Part shown: one piece after another, positions 35,737 through 43,238 of the stretch
Position numbering within the stretch: the stretch's first letter is position 1
How the letters are laid out: the number at the start of each line of letters is the position of its first letter
Notes under the pieces: model-generated
The model's input: the letters and a program-made list of their open reading frames with translations, nothing else
Database searches by the model: none
Told to the model about the DNA's origin: nothing
Position numbers and translations under genes: made by a program
Source: Olsenella sp. An270
GTDB lineage: Bacteria > Actinomycetota > Coriobacteriia > Coriobacteriales > Atopobiaceae
Length of the DNA stretch: 64,000 nt
NCBI RefSeq assembly: GCF_002159735.1
Contig: NZ_NFJF01000002.1
Span: 186,001 to 250,000, forward strand
Direction: 5' to 3'

Positions 35737-36260
35737 CGAGCGCGCGCGTCCCCGAGGCGTCCTCCGAGGCGACGCGTCACGTCATGCAGGCCAACCGCTC
35801 CAAGAACACCTCGCCGGAGCTGCGGGTTCGCGCCGCGCTGCGCGAGGCGGGCCTCACCGGCTACCGACTCCACTGGAAGGGCGCGCCCGGCAGGCCCGAC
35901 GTGTGCTTCCCGGGCCGGCGCGTGGCGATACAGATCAACGGGTGCTTCTGGCACCGCTGCCCGCACTGCGACCCCTCCCGGCCCAAGACCCACGCGGAGT
36001 TCTGGCAGGAGAAGTTCGCGCGCAACCGCGAGCGCGACGCCCGCAACGCCCGGCTCATGCTGGACGAGGGCTGGACGCTGCTCGTGATCTGGGAGTGCCA
36101 GCTCAAGCGCGACCGCCTCGCCGCCACGATGGCGCGCGTCGTCGCCGAGGTGCGCGCGGCGGGCGAGCGTCGGCTGCCGGCCCACGTGGTCGACGTCGGG
36201 GCCGTGCCCGCCTGGCGGCTGCGGGCGGTGCGGGCGCGCCGCCGCGGGAGGCGCTCCTAG
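35730..36260 (+). CDS. vsr: Very short patch repair endonuclease (Vsr)
   Basis: 176 residues from a GTG overlapping the previous stop; this start keeps the full N-terminus (EATRHVMQANRSKNTSPELR, equivalent to the usual SRNMSRIRSKDTKPE). Catalytic and metal residues: Asp in GRPDVCF, His in GCFWHRCPHC, and the Cys/His zinc ligands. Vsr nicks at T:G mismatches arising from 5-methylcytosine deamination. No cytosine methyltransferase lies beside it, which is unusual since vsr normally accompanies dcm. The C-terminal ~45 residues are Arg-rich. Confidence 0.87.
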   Translation: MVASARVPEASSEATRHVMQANRSKNTSPELRVRAALREAGLTGYRLHWKGAPGRPDVCFPGRRVAIQINGCFWHRCPHCDPSRPKTHAEFWQEKFARNRERDARNARLMLDEGWTLLVIWECQLKRDRLAATMARVVAEVRAAGERRLPAHVVDVGAVPAWRLRAVRARRRGRRS

Positions 36261-36367
36261 GCCGCGCGCGACCGCTCGCCCGCGTCCGGGGGCCCCGGAC
36301 GGGCGCGAGATGCTAGGCTGACTCCGAGGGCGATAAGGACGTCGATCCGTCGAGGGAGGTCGGTCCC

Positions 36368-37147
36368 ATGGCAACGTATGTGTTCTCGGACGTGCACGGG
36401 CACCGGGCCACCCTCGAGCGCGCGCTCGAGCGCGTCTCGCCGACCGAGGGCGACGCCCTCTTCTGCCTGGGCGACATGATCGACCGCGGCCCCGACCCGG
36501 TGGGCGTCCTGCGCCTCGTTCGCGCGCTGCCCGGCGCGGTGGCGCTGCTGGGCAACCACGAGGACCTCATGCTCGACTGCCTGCGCGACAGAGACGACTC
36601 GCTCGCGGCCATGAACTGGGCGATCAACGGGGGCGCCGTCACCTCGGAGGGGCTTGCCGCGCTGGACGCGGACGAGCTCGCCGGCCTCGTCGCCTGGGTG
36701 AGATCCTGCCCCCGGAGCGCGCAGGTCCGCGTGGGGGGCCGGCTCTTCCTGCTCGCGCACGCGGGCGTGAACCTGGACGTGCGCGCGCCCGACGTCTGGG
36801 ACGACGAGACCGCCCGCGCCTACCTCGCCGCGCAGACGGACGAGGACCTCACCTGGGTCCGCGAGGAGTTCTGGGGCGCCGAGCACGGCCTCGCGGGCGC
36901 CGCGGGCAGGGGACCTGTGGTCGTTGCCGGCCACACCCCCACGCCCTATCTCGAGGGCATGGCGAGCCAGATGGACCGCCCCGCCATCGGCGAGGACGGC
37001 CGGGCGCGCATGGTTCGCGTGGGCGCGGAGCGGGACCGCTGGGACATCGACAGCGGCGCCGCGGGAGGGGCGGGCTTCGGGCAGGTGCTCGTGCTGCGCC
37101 TCGACGACGGCGAGGAGTTCTACGAGCCCGTCCGCGAGGGGGAGTAG
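36368..37147 (+). CDS. Metallophosphoesterase (PrpA/ApaH-like)
   Basis: 259 residues. The calcineurin-type motifs are complete: FSDVHGH, GDMIDRGPD, LGNHEDLML and later LAHAGVN and VAGHTPTPY. The compact size resembles bacterial PPP-type Ser/Thr or diadenosine-tetraphosphate phosphatases. GGGAGG precedes the ATG. It is six nt upstream of the SGNH-GNAT fusion gene, so the two are co-transcribed. Confidence 0.88.
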   Translation: MATYVFSDVHGHRATLERALERVSPTEGDALFCLGDMIDRGPDPVGVLRLVRALPGAVALLGNHEDLMLDCLRDRDDSLAAMNWAINGGAVTSEGLAALDADELAGLVAWVRSCPRSAQVRVGGRLFLLAHAGVNLDVRAPDVWDDETARAYLAAQTDEDLTWVREEFWGAEHGLAGAAGRGPVVVAGHTPTPYLEGMASQMDRPAIGEDGRARMVRVGAERDRWDIDSGAAGGAGFGQVLVLRLDDGEEFYEPVREGE

Positions 37148-37153
37148 CCGCCC

Positions 37154-38944
37154 ATGCCGACCGAGGTCTCCTCTCCCGCCGCCGAGCTTTTGCACGGGGC
37201 GGTCGCCGTTCTGGACGCCGGCGACGGCTGGGTCCGCCCGTCGCGCTTCTCGTCCTCCCAGCTGCGCGCGCTCGGGAGCGTCCGCGCCTGGCACCCGGGG
37301 CTCTACCGTCAGATGGCCGCCTGCACCGCCGGCGTCACCGTGGAGTTTGAGACCGACGGCAGCGAGGCGGTGCTGGAGCTGCGCATGGGCGAGGTCCCGG
37401 GCGGCACCGCGGGCGCCCTCGAGGACGTGGCGCGCCACACGGGCGTCGAGCCGGCGCGGCCCGACGCCGTCTTCGTCGACGTCGACGGCCGTCATCTGGG
37501 TCCGCTCTTCCCGGACGAGCAGAGCCTCCTGTCGATCGACCTCGCCGACCCCGAGGCGACGGCCCTGCCGCTGCCGGGCCTGGGGGAGCCCCGTCGCGTC
37601 CGCGTGTGGCTTCCGTGCCTCGTGCCGTGCGAGCTGCGCTCCGTCACCGCGAACGGCGCCCTGCTCGAGCCGGTGGGCCCGCGCCGCGCGCTGCTCGTGC
37701 TCGGCGACTCCATCGCGCAGGGGTTCTGCGCCGAGGACCCGTCGCGCACGTGGGCGGCCCTTCTCGCCGACCGCCTGGGCCTCGACCTCGTGAACCAGGG
37801 CGTGGGCGGGCAGGTCTTCCAGCCGGGGACGGTCTGCGGCGCGCGGGGACTCGACGTGGCCGCGGTGGTCGTGGAGCTCGGCGAGAACTACCGCTTCGAG
37901 CCGTGCGGCGCGGACGCGGTTGAGCGGGACGTGCGCTCCCACCTAGCAGAGGTCGCCGCCACCTTTCCCGACGTCCCGACCTGGGTCCTCACGACGCCCC
38001 CGCACCTGGAGGTGGCCTACCCGACGCACCCGCGCAGCTGCTTCGCCGAGGTCGACCGCATCATCGCGGACGCCGCCGCGCGCCATCCGCAGATGCGCCT
38101 CGTGAACGCCGGGGCGCTCCTCGATGCGCACCTCCTGCCGCGCCTCCTCACGGACGGCTCGGACCACCCGGGCCCCGAGGGGCACGCGATGATGGCCGAG
38201 CGGCTCTCGTTCGTCGTGGACGCCACGGCGGACGACCCCGCGGAGCGGCGATCGCGCGCCCTCGAGGCCGTGCGCGCCGACGGCGACGCCGCGCTGCCGG
38301 TTTCCGACGCGCTCTCCCGCGGAGTCGGCGAGGTCCTTCTCGCCGAGGAGGGGGCCGTCGTCGTCGACGTGCCGCACGGCGTGCGCCTCGTCTGGGCGCG
38401 CGACCGCAGGCTCGTGCGTCGCGCGCTCTCCTGTCTGGGGGCTGCCCCGGTGACCTGCGTCTGCGGGGAGCGCGACGTCGCACGGGAGGTCGGGCGGGCC
38501 GCGCGCGGCAAGGCACGCCCCTGCGAGCTCGTCGTGTGGAGCGGCGAGGCGCCCGCCGTCGAGCCCACGCGCGACCTGCGCACGCTCACGCCCGCCTATG
38601 CCGGCGCGATCGTCGCCCACTACAGCCACCCCGAGTTCCTGCGTCCCGGCGAGCTCGAGGTCCTTCTCGCCGCCGGCCGCGTGATCGGCGGCTTCGAGGA
38701 GGGGAGGCTCGTGGGGTTTGTCGGCGAGCACCCGCACGGGTCGATGGGCATGCTCGAGGTGCTCCCCGACGCGCGCCGTCGCGGCTGGGGCAGCGCGCTC
38801 GCCGCGGCGAAGATTCGCCAGCTCCTGGGCGAGGGGCGTCTGCCCTGGGCCGAGGTCCTGCCCGACAACGACGCCTCTCTCGCGCTCGAGCTCTCGATGG
38901 GCTTCGACATCCTGGAGAGCGGCCGGCTCTGGTACGTTTCCTGA
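37154..38944 (+). CDS. SGNH/GDSL hydrolase fused to a GNAT acetyltransferase
   Basis: 596 residues in three parts. Residues ~1-170 form a beta-rich N-domain like those preceding CE2/SGNH_hydro_2 esterases. Residues ~175-355 are the SGNH hydrolase: nucleophile Ser186 in LGDSIAQG, GVGGQVF (block II), GENYRF in place of GxND (block III), and Asp/His in SDHPGPEGH (~337-343). Residues ~480-596 are a GNAT domain with the acetyl-CoA loop RRRGWGSAL. No signal peptide is seen, so it is likely cytoplasmic. It would remove and/or add acetyl groups on an unknown substrate. The stop codon lies inside a terminator stem. Confidence 0.72.
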   Translation: MPTEVSSPAAELLHGAVAVLDAGDGWVRPSRFSSSQLRALGSVRAWHPGLYRQMAACTAGVTVEFETDGSEAVLELRMGEVPGGTAGALEDVARHTGVEPARPDAVFVDVDGRHLGPLFPDEQSLLSIDLADPEATALPLPGLGEPRRVRVWLPCLVPCELRSVTANGALLEPVGPRRALLVLGDSIAQGFCAEDPSRTWAALLADRLGLDLVNQGVGGQVFQPGTVCGARGLDVAAVVVELGENYRFEPCGADAVERDVRSHLAEVAATFPDVPTWVLTTPPHLEVAYPTHPRSCFAEVDRIIADAAARHPQMRLVNAGALLDAHLLPRLLTDGSDHPGPEGHAMMAERLSFVVDATADDPAERRSRALEAVRADGDAALPVSDALSRGVGEVLLAEEGAVVVDVPHGVRLVWARDRRLVRRALSCLGAAPVTCVCGERDVAREVGRAARGKARPCELVVWSGEAPAVEPTRDLRTLTPAYAGAIVAHYSHPEFLRPGELEVLLAAGRVIGGFEEGRLVGFVGEHPHGSMGMLEVLPDARRRGWGSALAAAKIRQLLGEGRLPWAEVLPDNDASLALELSMGFDILESGRLWYVS

Positions 38945-38974
38945 CAAAGGTGCCAGGCACCTTTGTCAGGTTTT
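38940..38974 (+). terminator. Terminator overlapping a stop codon
   Basis: A 15-bp perfect stem, CCTGACAAAGGTGCC (38940-38954) with GGCACCTTTGTCAGG (38956-38970), is followed by TTTT. The TGA stop of the SGNH-GNAT gene (38942-38944) is inside the stem. Confidence 0.8.
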
Positions 38975-39009
38975 GCTGGGCTGGTGCCCCGCTGCTCCGC
39001 GCTCCGGGC

Positions 39010-39098
39010 GAAACTCGTACATTGGGAAGCTGAAAAGCGACAAAACCGCAGGTTCGCTAAGCCCGACCCGCGATTTCTCTCGTCGAGTGTACGAGTTT
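39010..39098. repeat. GAGTGTACGAGTTT element, copy 5 (inverted polarity)
   Basis: Here the arms are turned outward: AAACTCGTACA (39011-39021) comes first and GTCGAGTGTACGAGTTT (39082-39098) second. It may be the junction of two damaged elements. It lies in the 325-nt gap before the 463-aa gene; the remainder holds the terminator above, a GAGAAGGACG motif (39104) and a promoter. Confidence 0.6.
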
Positions 39099-39186
39099 GC
39101 GCCGGGACGAGAAGGACGCCTCCCCTCTGTGCCACGGTCTCGCTCCACCGAAGGTCCACACAATCGGCCGCGTCAAACGGCGACCT

Positions 39187-39215
39187 TTGTTTTTGTCCGC
39201 CCATACACCTACAAT
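39187..39215 (+). promoter_or_regulatory. Promoter of the 463-aa gene
   Basis: TTGTTT (39187-39192), 17 bp, TACAAT (39210-39215). The start codon is 55 nt downstream. Confidence 0.5.
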
Positions 39216-39269
39216 GCGCGTGCTGTGCATGACTCGCTCACGCTGCGACAACCAGAAACGAGGGACACC

Positions 39270-40661
39270 ATGAGCAACCTCCGCTGCCGCGCGCTCGAGG
39301 ACGAGTACCTCGACATCCTGCGCGACCTCGACGGCGACGCCGACGGTCGCAAGCTCGCGGCGAACTACCTCGCCTCCGCCCACCCCGTCGCCAACCGCGA
39401 GGGCACCCCCACCTGGGCGCTCACCCCCAAGGTCCTCTCGAGCGCCGAGCTCGGCATCCTGCGCGACGCGGCGGAGACCTTCGGCCGCATCCTCGAGAAG
39501 GTGACCGCCCGCTACCTCGACGACGCCGACTTCCGTGCCCGCTTTGGCCTCTCGCCGGAGCTCGAGGAGCTGACCCGCATCCCCACCGGCTACGACCGCC
39601 TCATCCCGTTCGCGCGCGTGGACGTGCTCTTTGACGAGGAGACCGGCGACTTCACGCTGGCGGGCGCCGCCACCGACAGCTCGCTCGGCATGACCGCCTC
39701 CGTCGAGGTCACGCGTGCCGTCCAGCTCACCGAGGCCTACCGCCGCTTCGCCGAGCGCCACCCCGGCATCGAGACCTTCGACGTCACCGGCGGCGTGATC
39801 GACGCGCTGCGCGAGACCTACATGTCCTGGGCCAACGCAGACGCCGGGACCAAGCACCCCGAGCGCCCCGCCGTGGGCATCGTCGACTACCCCGAGAGCG
39901 CCACGGCGAGCGAGTTCGCCGACATCGTGGAGCGCCTCGCCGACGAGGGCGTCTTCGCGCGCCTCGTGGACATCCGCGACCTGCGCGTCGAGGAGGCCGG
40001 CGGTCACCGTCGCCTCGTCGACTCCCAGGGCCCGATCGCCTGCGTCTACCGCCGCGCCCTTCTCTCCGAGATGGTCGAGAAGCCCTGCGAGGGCGTCGAC
40101 GCCCTCGTGGAGGCCGCCAGCCGCGGTCTCGCCTGCGTGATCGGCGGCTTTGGCACCTGGCCGGTCTCGACCAACGCCCTCTTCGCGGTGCTTCGCTCCG
40201 ACGCCGTCGAGGACGTGCTCGACCACGAGGAGCTCGCCTTCGTGCGCGCCCACGTCCCCGAGACCCACGTGCTCGACCGCACCACCGACCTCGCCCCGTA
40301 CCTCGCCGAGCCCGAGCGCTGGCTCGCGCGCCCGGCCGGCGCCTATCGCGCCAACGAGGCCGTCTCCGGCGCGTCCTGCGCCGACCGCGACGACTGGTGG
40401 CGCGTCCTTCTCGGCTGCGCCGAGGAGGGCGGCGTGGTCCAGGAGATCGGCAGGCCCTACCGCTCCGAGGTCGTGCTGGGCGCCCCGGCGGTGGGCGACA
40501 CGTCCGACCGCGGCGACGAGCCCGTCGAGGTCGAGAACCTCATCGGCCTGTTCCTGTTCCGCGGCGAGTTTGGCGGCGTCTACGCCCGCGGCGGCTACGA
40601 CGGCGAGATCGGCCCCTGGTCCAACCGCGTGACCGTGGGCTGCCTCGTGGCGCGCGACTAG
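39270..40661 (+). CDS. Unknown protein, possibly ATP-grasp (glutathionylspermidine synthase-like)
   Basis: 463 residues from the ATG preceded by ACGAGGGAC. There is no signal peptide or membrane segment. Features: an acidic N-terminal helix, PTGYDRLIPFARVDVLFDEE, VGIVDYPESATASEFADI (Rossmann-like), and a C-terminus FRGEFGGVYARGGYDGEIGP followed by SNRVTVG. The order and the end resemble circularly permuted ATP-grasp proteins of the glutathionylspermidine synthase type, but I cannot identify the nucleotide-binding residues. It is six nt before the dGTPase gene and probably co-transcribed with it. Confidence 0.4.
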   Translation: MSNLRCRALEDEYLDILRDLDGDADGRKLAANYLASAHPVANREGTPTWALTPKVLSSAELGILRDAAETFGRILEKVTARYLDDADFRARFGLSPELEELTRIPTGYDRLIPFARVDVLFDEETGDFTLAGAATDSSLGMTASVEVTRAVQLTEAYRRFAERHPGIETFDVTGGVIDALRETYMSWANADAGTKHPERPAVGIVDYPESATASEFADIVERLADEGVFARLVDIRDLRVEEAGGHRRLVDSQGPIACVYRRALLSEMVEKPCEGVDALVEAASRGLACVIGGFGTWPVSTNALFAVLRSDAVEDVLDHEELAFVRAHVPETHVLDRTTDLAPYLAEPERWLARPAGAYRANEAVSGASCADRDDWWRVLLGCAEEGGVVQEIGRPYRSEVVLGAPAVGDTSDRGDEPVEVENLIGLFLFRGEFGGVYARGGYDGEIGPWSNRVTVGCLVARD

Positions 40662-40666
40662 CCAGC

Positions 40667-41917
40667 ATGGGCGGCGCCGCCACAAACCCGCTCGCGCCCG
40701 GCCTCACCGGACGGCTCTCGGAGCGCGCCTCGGCGCTCGTCTCCGAGCGGCTCGCCTCGGGCCGCCTGTCCCCGTTCGCCTGCCGCGACGCCTCCGCCAT
40801 CCGGCGCGACCCGTGCGACCGCGACCGCGACACGGCGCTGCGCCCCGCGTTCGTCCGCGACGCCGAGAAGGTCGTGCACCTGCCGGCGTACAACCGCCTC
40901 GCGGGCAAGACCCAGGTCTTCTCGTTCCGCGCCAACGACGACCTCGCCCGCCGCGGCCTGCACGTGCAGCTCGTGGCGCGGGTCGCGCGCGACATCGGGC
41001 GGGCGCTGGGCCTCAACCTCGACCTCATCGAGGCCATCGCGCTCGGGCACGACCTCGGCCACACCCCGTTCGGCCACGCCGGCGAGCGCTTCCTGAACGA
41101 CGTCTACCACGAGCGCACGGGACGCTGGTTCTTCCACAACGTCCAGAGCGTGCGCGTCATGGACGAGCTCGCCGGGCGCAACGTGAGCCTGCAGACGCTC
41201 GACGGCGCCCTCTGCCACAACGGCGAGTTCGAGCTGCAGCGCTTCGAGACGAGCGGCCTGGCCGAGTTCGACACCTTCGACCGCGTCGTGGCGTCGTGCT
41301 GGGAGCGCGGCGACGAGACGATCTCCCACCTGCGCCCGATGACGCTCGAGGGCTGCGTCGTGCGCGTCTCCGACATCATCGCCTACGTGGGCAAGGACCG
41401 CCAGGACGCCATCCGGGCGGGCATCGCGACCGAGGACACCTTCGACGACGGCCTGGGCGGCGGCTACAACGCCTGGGCGCTCGCGGCCTTCGTGGCCGAC
41501 GTCGTGGAGCACAGCGTGGGCGAGGAGACGATCGCCATGAGCGAGGAGGGCTTCGCCGAGATGCGCCGCGCCAAGCGCGAGAACTACGAGAAGATCTACG
41601 GCGCGGGCGAGGTCAACGGCGACTTCTCGGCCGAGATAGCCGAGCTCTTCTCGGCCCTCTACGAGCACGAGCTCGAGGCGCTCGCCGCGGGCGACGAGCG
41701 CTCCGCGATCTTTGCCCACCACGTGGCGCCGCTCGAGCGCCGCCTGTCGTTCTACGGGCGCAGCTACGACTGGGAGCGCGACCCCGACCAGACCGTCGTG
41801 GACTTCATCTCGTCGATGACCGACGACTACTTCGTGGCCACCTGCGCCGCGGCCTTCCCCGAGGCGGCGGGCCTCTTCCCGAGCCGCGGCTACCTCCCGG
41901 AGGACGTGCGCGCCTAG
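40667..41917 (+). CDS. dgt: Deoxyguanosinetriphosphate triphosphohydrolase-like HD protein
   Basis: 416 residues. The HD-domain metal ligands follow the dGTPase pattern: HLPAYNRLAGKTQVF and THVQLVARVAR-like (here LHVQLVARVARDIG), then LGHDLGHTPFGHAGE and the distal Asp in VRVSDIIAYVG. It hydrolyses dNTPs to nucleoside and triphosphate, adjusting pools. The ATG at 40667 has no strong Shine-Dalgarno, so translation may depend on the gene 6 nt upstream. The stop codon TAG is part of the first unit of a repeat element. Confidence 0.87.
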   Translation: MGGAATNPLAPGLTGRLSERASALVSERLASGRLSPFACRDASAIRRDPCDRDRDTALRPAFVRDAEKVVHLPAYNRLAGKTQVFSFRANDDLARRGLHVQLVARVARDIGRALGLNLDLIEAIALGHDLGHTPFGHAGERFLNDVYHERTGRWFFHNVQSVRVMDELAGRNVSLQTLDGALCHNGEFELQRFETSGLAEFDTFDRVVASCWERGDETISHLRPMTLEGCVVRVSDIIAYVGKDRQDAIRAGIATEDTFDDGLGGGYNAWALAAFVADVVEHSVGEETIAMSEEGFAEMRRAKRENYEKIYGAGEVNGDFSAEIAELFSALYEHELEALAAGDERSAIFAHHVAPLERRLSFYGRSYDWERDPDQTVVDFISSMTDDYFVATCAAAFPEAAGLFPSRGYLPEDVRA

Positions 41918-42104
41918 GATTTGCCGCCCTTGTCCGCGGGGGTTCTAGAAAACGCCGTCCTTGTCGCCCGGTGTTCTAGGAATCGCGGGGGTTTGTCTCG
42001 CAAAACTCTAGGAAACGCCGGGCTTGTACCGAATTCGAAGGTCTGGCGCGGACAAGGGCCGCGTTTTCTAGAGGCCCTCCGGACAACGTCGCCGATTCCC
42101 GGAG
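41915..42104. repeat. Composite repeat, copy 2 (six ~24-bp units)
   Basis: Four forward units start near 41915, 41943, 41974 and 42006; the best is TTCTAGAAAACGCCGTCCTT. Two inverted units follow near 42050 (GACAAGGGCCGCGTTTTCTA) and 42081 (GGACAACGTCGCCGATTCC). This 4+2 arrangement is the reverse complement of copy 1 at 620-857. Confidence 0.6.
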
Positions 42105-42146
42105 GTAACGGGACCGTCTCAACCCGTCGGTGAGACCTCCCGTTGC

Positions 42147-42155
42147 TGCTAGAAT
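42147..42155 (+). promoter_or_regulatory. Extended -10 before the alpha/beta hydrolase gene
   Basis: TGCTAGAAT, an extended -10 (TGN plus TAGAAT), 30 nt before the start codon. There is no clear -35. Confidence 0.35.
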
Positions 42156-42185
42156 CTCCCCTCGTGACTCGGGAAAGGGGAGTGC

Positions 42186-43190
42186 ATGACGCTGTCGAGA
42201 AGAACCAGGCGGATCGTCGTCGCGGTCGTTGCCGCGGTGGTCGTCGTGCTGCTCGCGGGCCTGGCGCTGGCAGGCAACTTCCTCGTGGACTTTGCCCTGA
42301 ACCCGCACGCCGAGTTCTCGATGGCGAGCACGATGCGCGCCGGCAACGTCGACGGCCTCGACTACGCCGAGGCGCCCAAGCTCGACGAGGCCTATGCCGA
42401 CGAGGCGGCCTCCTGGTTCGACGCCGAGCGCGAGAGCGTCTCGCACACGGCTGACGACGGGACCGAGCTGCTCGGCTGGCACCTCCCCGGCGCGGAGGGC
42501 GGCGCCTACGCCGACGGCCACACCTGGGCCGTGGTCTGCCACGGCTACATCGGCAAGCCCGCGGACATGGCCAAGTACGCCTACCACTTCTCCCAGCTCG
42601 GCATGGACGTGCTCATGCCGGCCGCGCGCGGTCACGAGCGCAACGAGGACGCCGGGCTCATCCAGATGGGCTGGGGCGATGCGCGCGACCTCGTCGGCTG
42701 GGTGTCCGACATCGTCGCCGCCGACCCCGACGCCAAGATCCTGCTCTTCGGCACCTCGATGGGCGGGGCGGAGGTCATGATGGCGTCCGGCATGGACGGC
42801 CTCGCGGACAACGTCCGCCTGATCGTGGAGGACTGCGGCTACACGAGCGTGTGGGACGAGTTCGAGCTGCAGCTGGGCAACGTCTTCGGGCTGCCGAGCT
42901 TCCCGATCCTGAACGCCGCCGACCTCGCGTGCCAGCTCCGCGCGGGCTACACCTTCGAGGCAGCCTCCGCGGTGGAGAGCCTGCGGTCGGCGAGCGTGCC
43001 GATGCTCTTCATCCACGGGGACGCCGACACCTTCGTGCCCTTCTCGATGCTCGACGAGTGTTTTGACGCCTGCGCGAGCGCGGTGAAGGAGAAGCTCGTC
43101 GTGAAGGGCGCCGGCCACGGCCTCTCCGCCAGCACCGACCCCACCCTCTACTGGGGGACGGTGGACGCCTTCGTGGCCGACAACCTGTAG
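42186..43190 (+). CDS. Membrane-anchored alpha/beta hydrolase
   Basis: 334 residues. An N-terminal signal-anchor (RTRRIVVAVVAAVVVVLLAG, residues ~6-25) would place the catalytic domain outside the membrane. The hydrolase fold has the oxyanion region VVCHGYIGKP, nucleophile elbow LFGTSMGGAEV, acid in IHGDADTFVP and His in KGAGHGLS. It resembles YqkD/BAAT-type serine esterases or peptidases of unknown substrate. AAAGGGGAG precedes the ATG. It is monocistronic between a repeat element and rarA. Confidence 0.85.
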   Translation: MTLSRRTRRIVVAVVAAVVVVLLAGLALAGNFLVDFALNPHAEFSMASTMRAGNVDGLDYAEAPKLDEAYADEAASWFDAERESVSHTADDGTELLGWHLPGAEGGAYADGHTWAVVCHGYIGKPADMAKYAYHFSQLGMDVLMPAARGHERNEDAGLIQMGWGDARDLVGWVSDIVAADPDAKILLFGTSMGGAEVMMASGMDGLADNVRLIVEDCGYTSVWDEFELQLGNVFGLPSFPILNAADLACQLRAGYTFEAASAVESLRSASVPMLFIHGDADTFVPFSMLDECFDACASAVKEKLVVKGAGHGLSASTDPTLYWGTVDAFVADNL

Positions 43191-43225
43191 GATTGCCGAC
43201 GGCGCGGCTCACCGCCCCACTGGCG

Positions 43226-43231
43226 TACAAT
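43226..43231 (+). promoter_or_regulatory. rarA -10 box next to the start codon
   Basis: TACAAT ends 7 nt before the rarA ATG and no Shine-Dalgarno is present, so the mRNA may be leaderless. Confidence 0.35.
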
Positions 43232-43238
43232 CGCCCCC

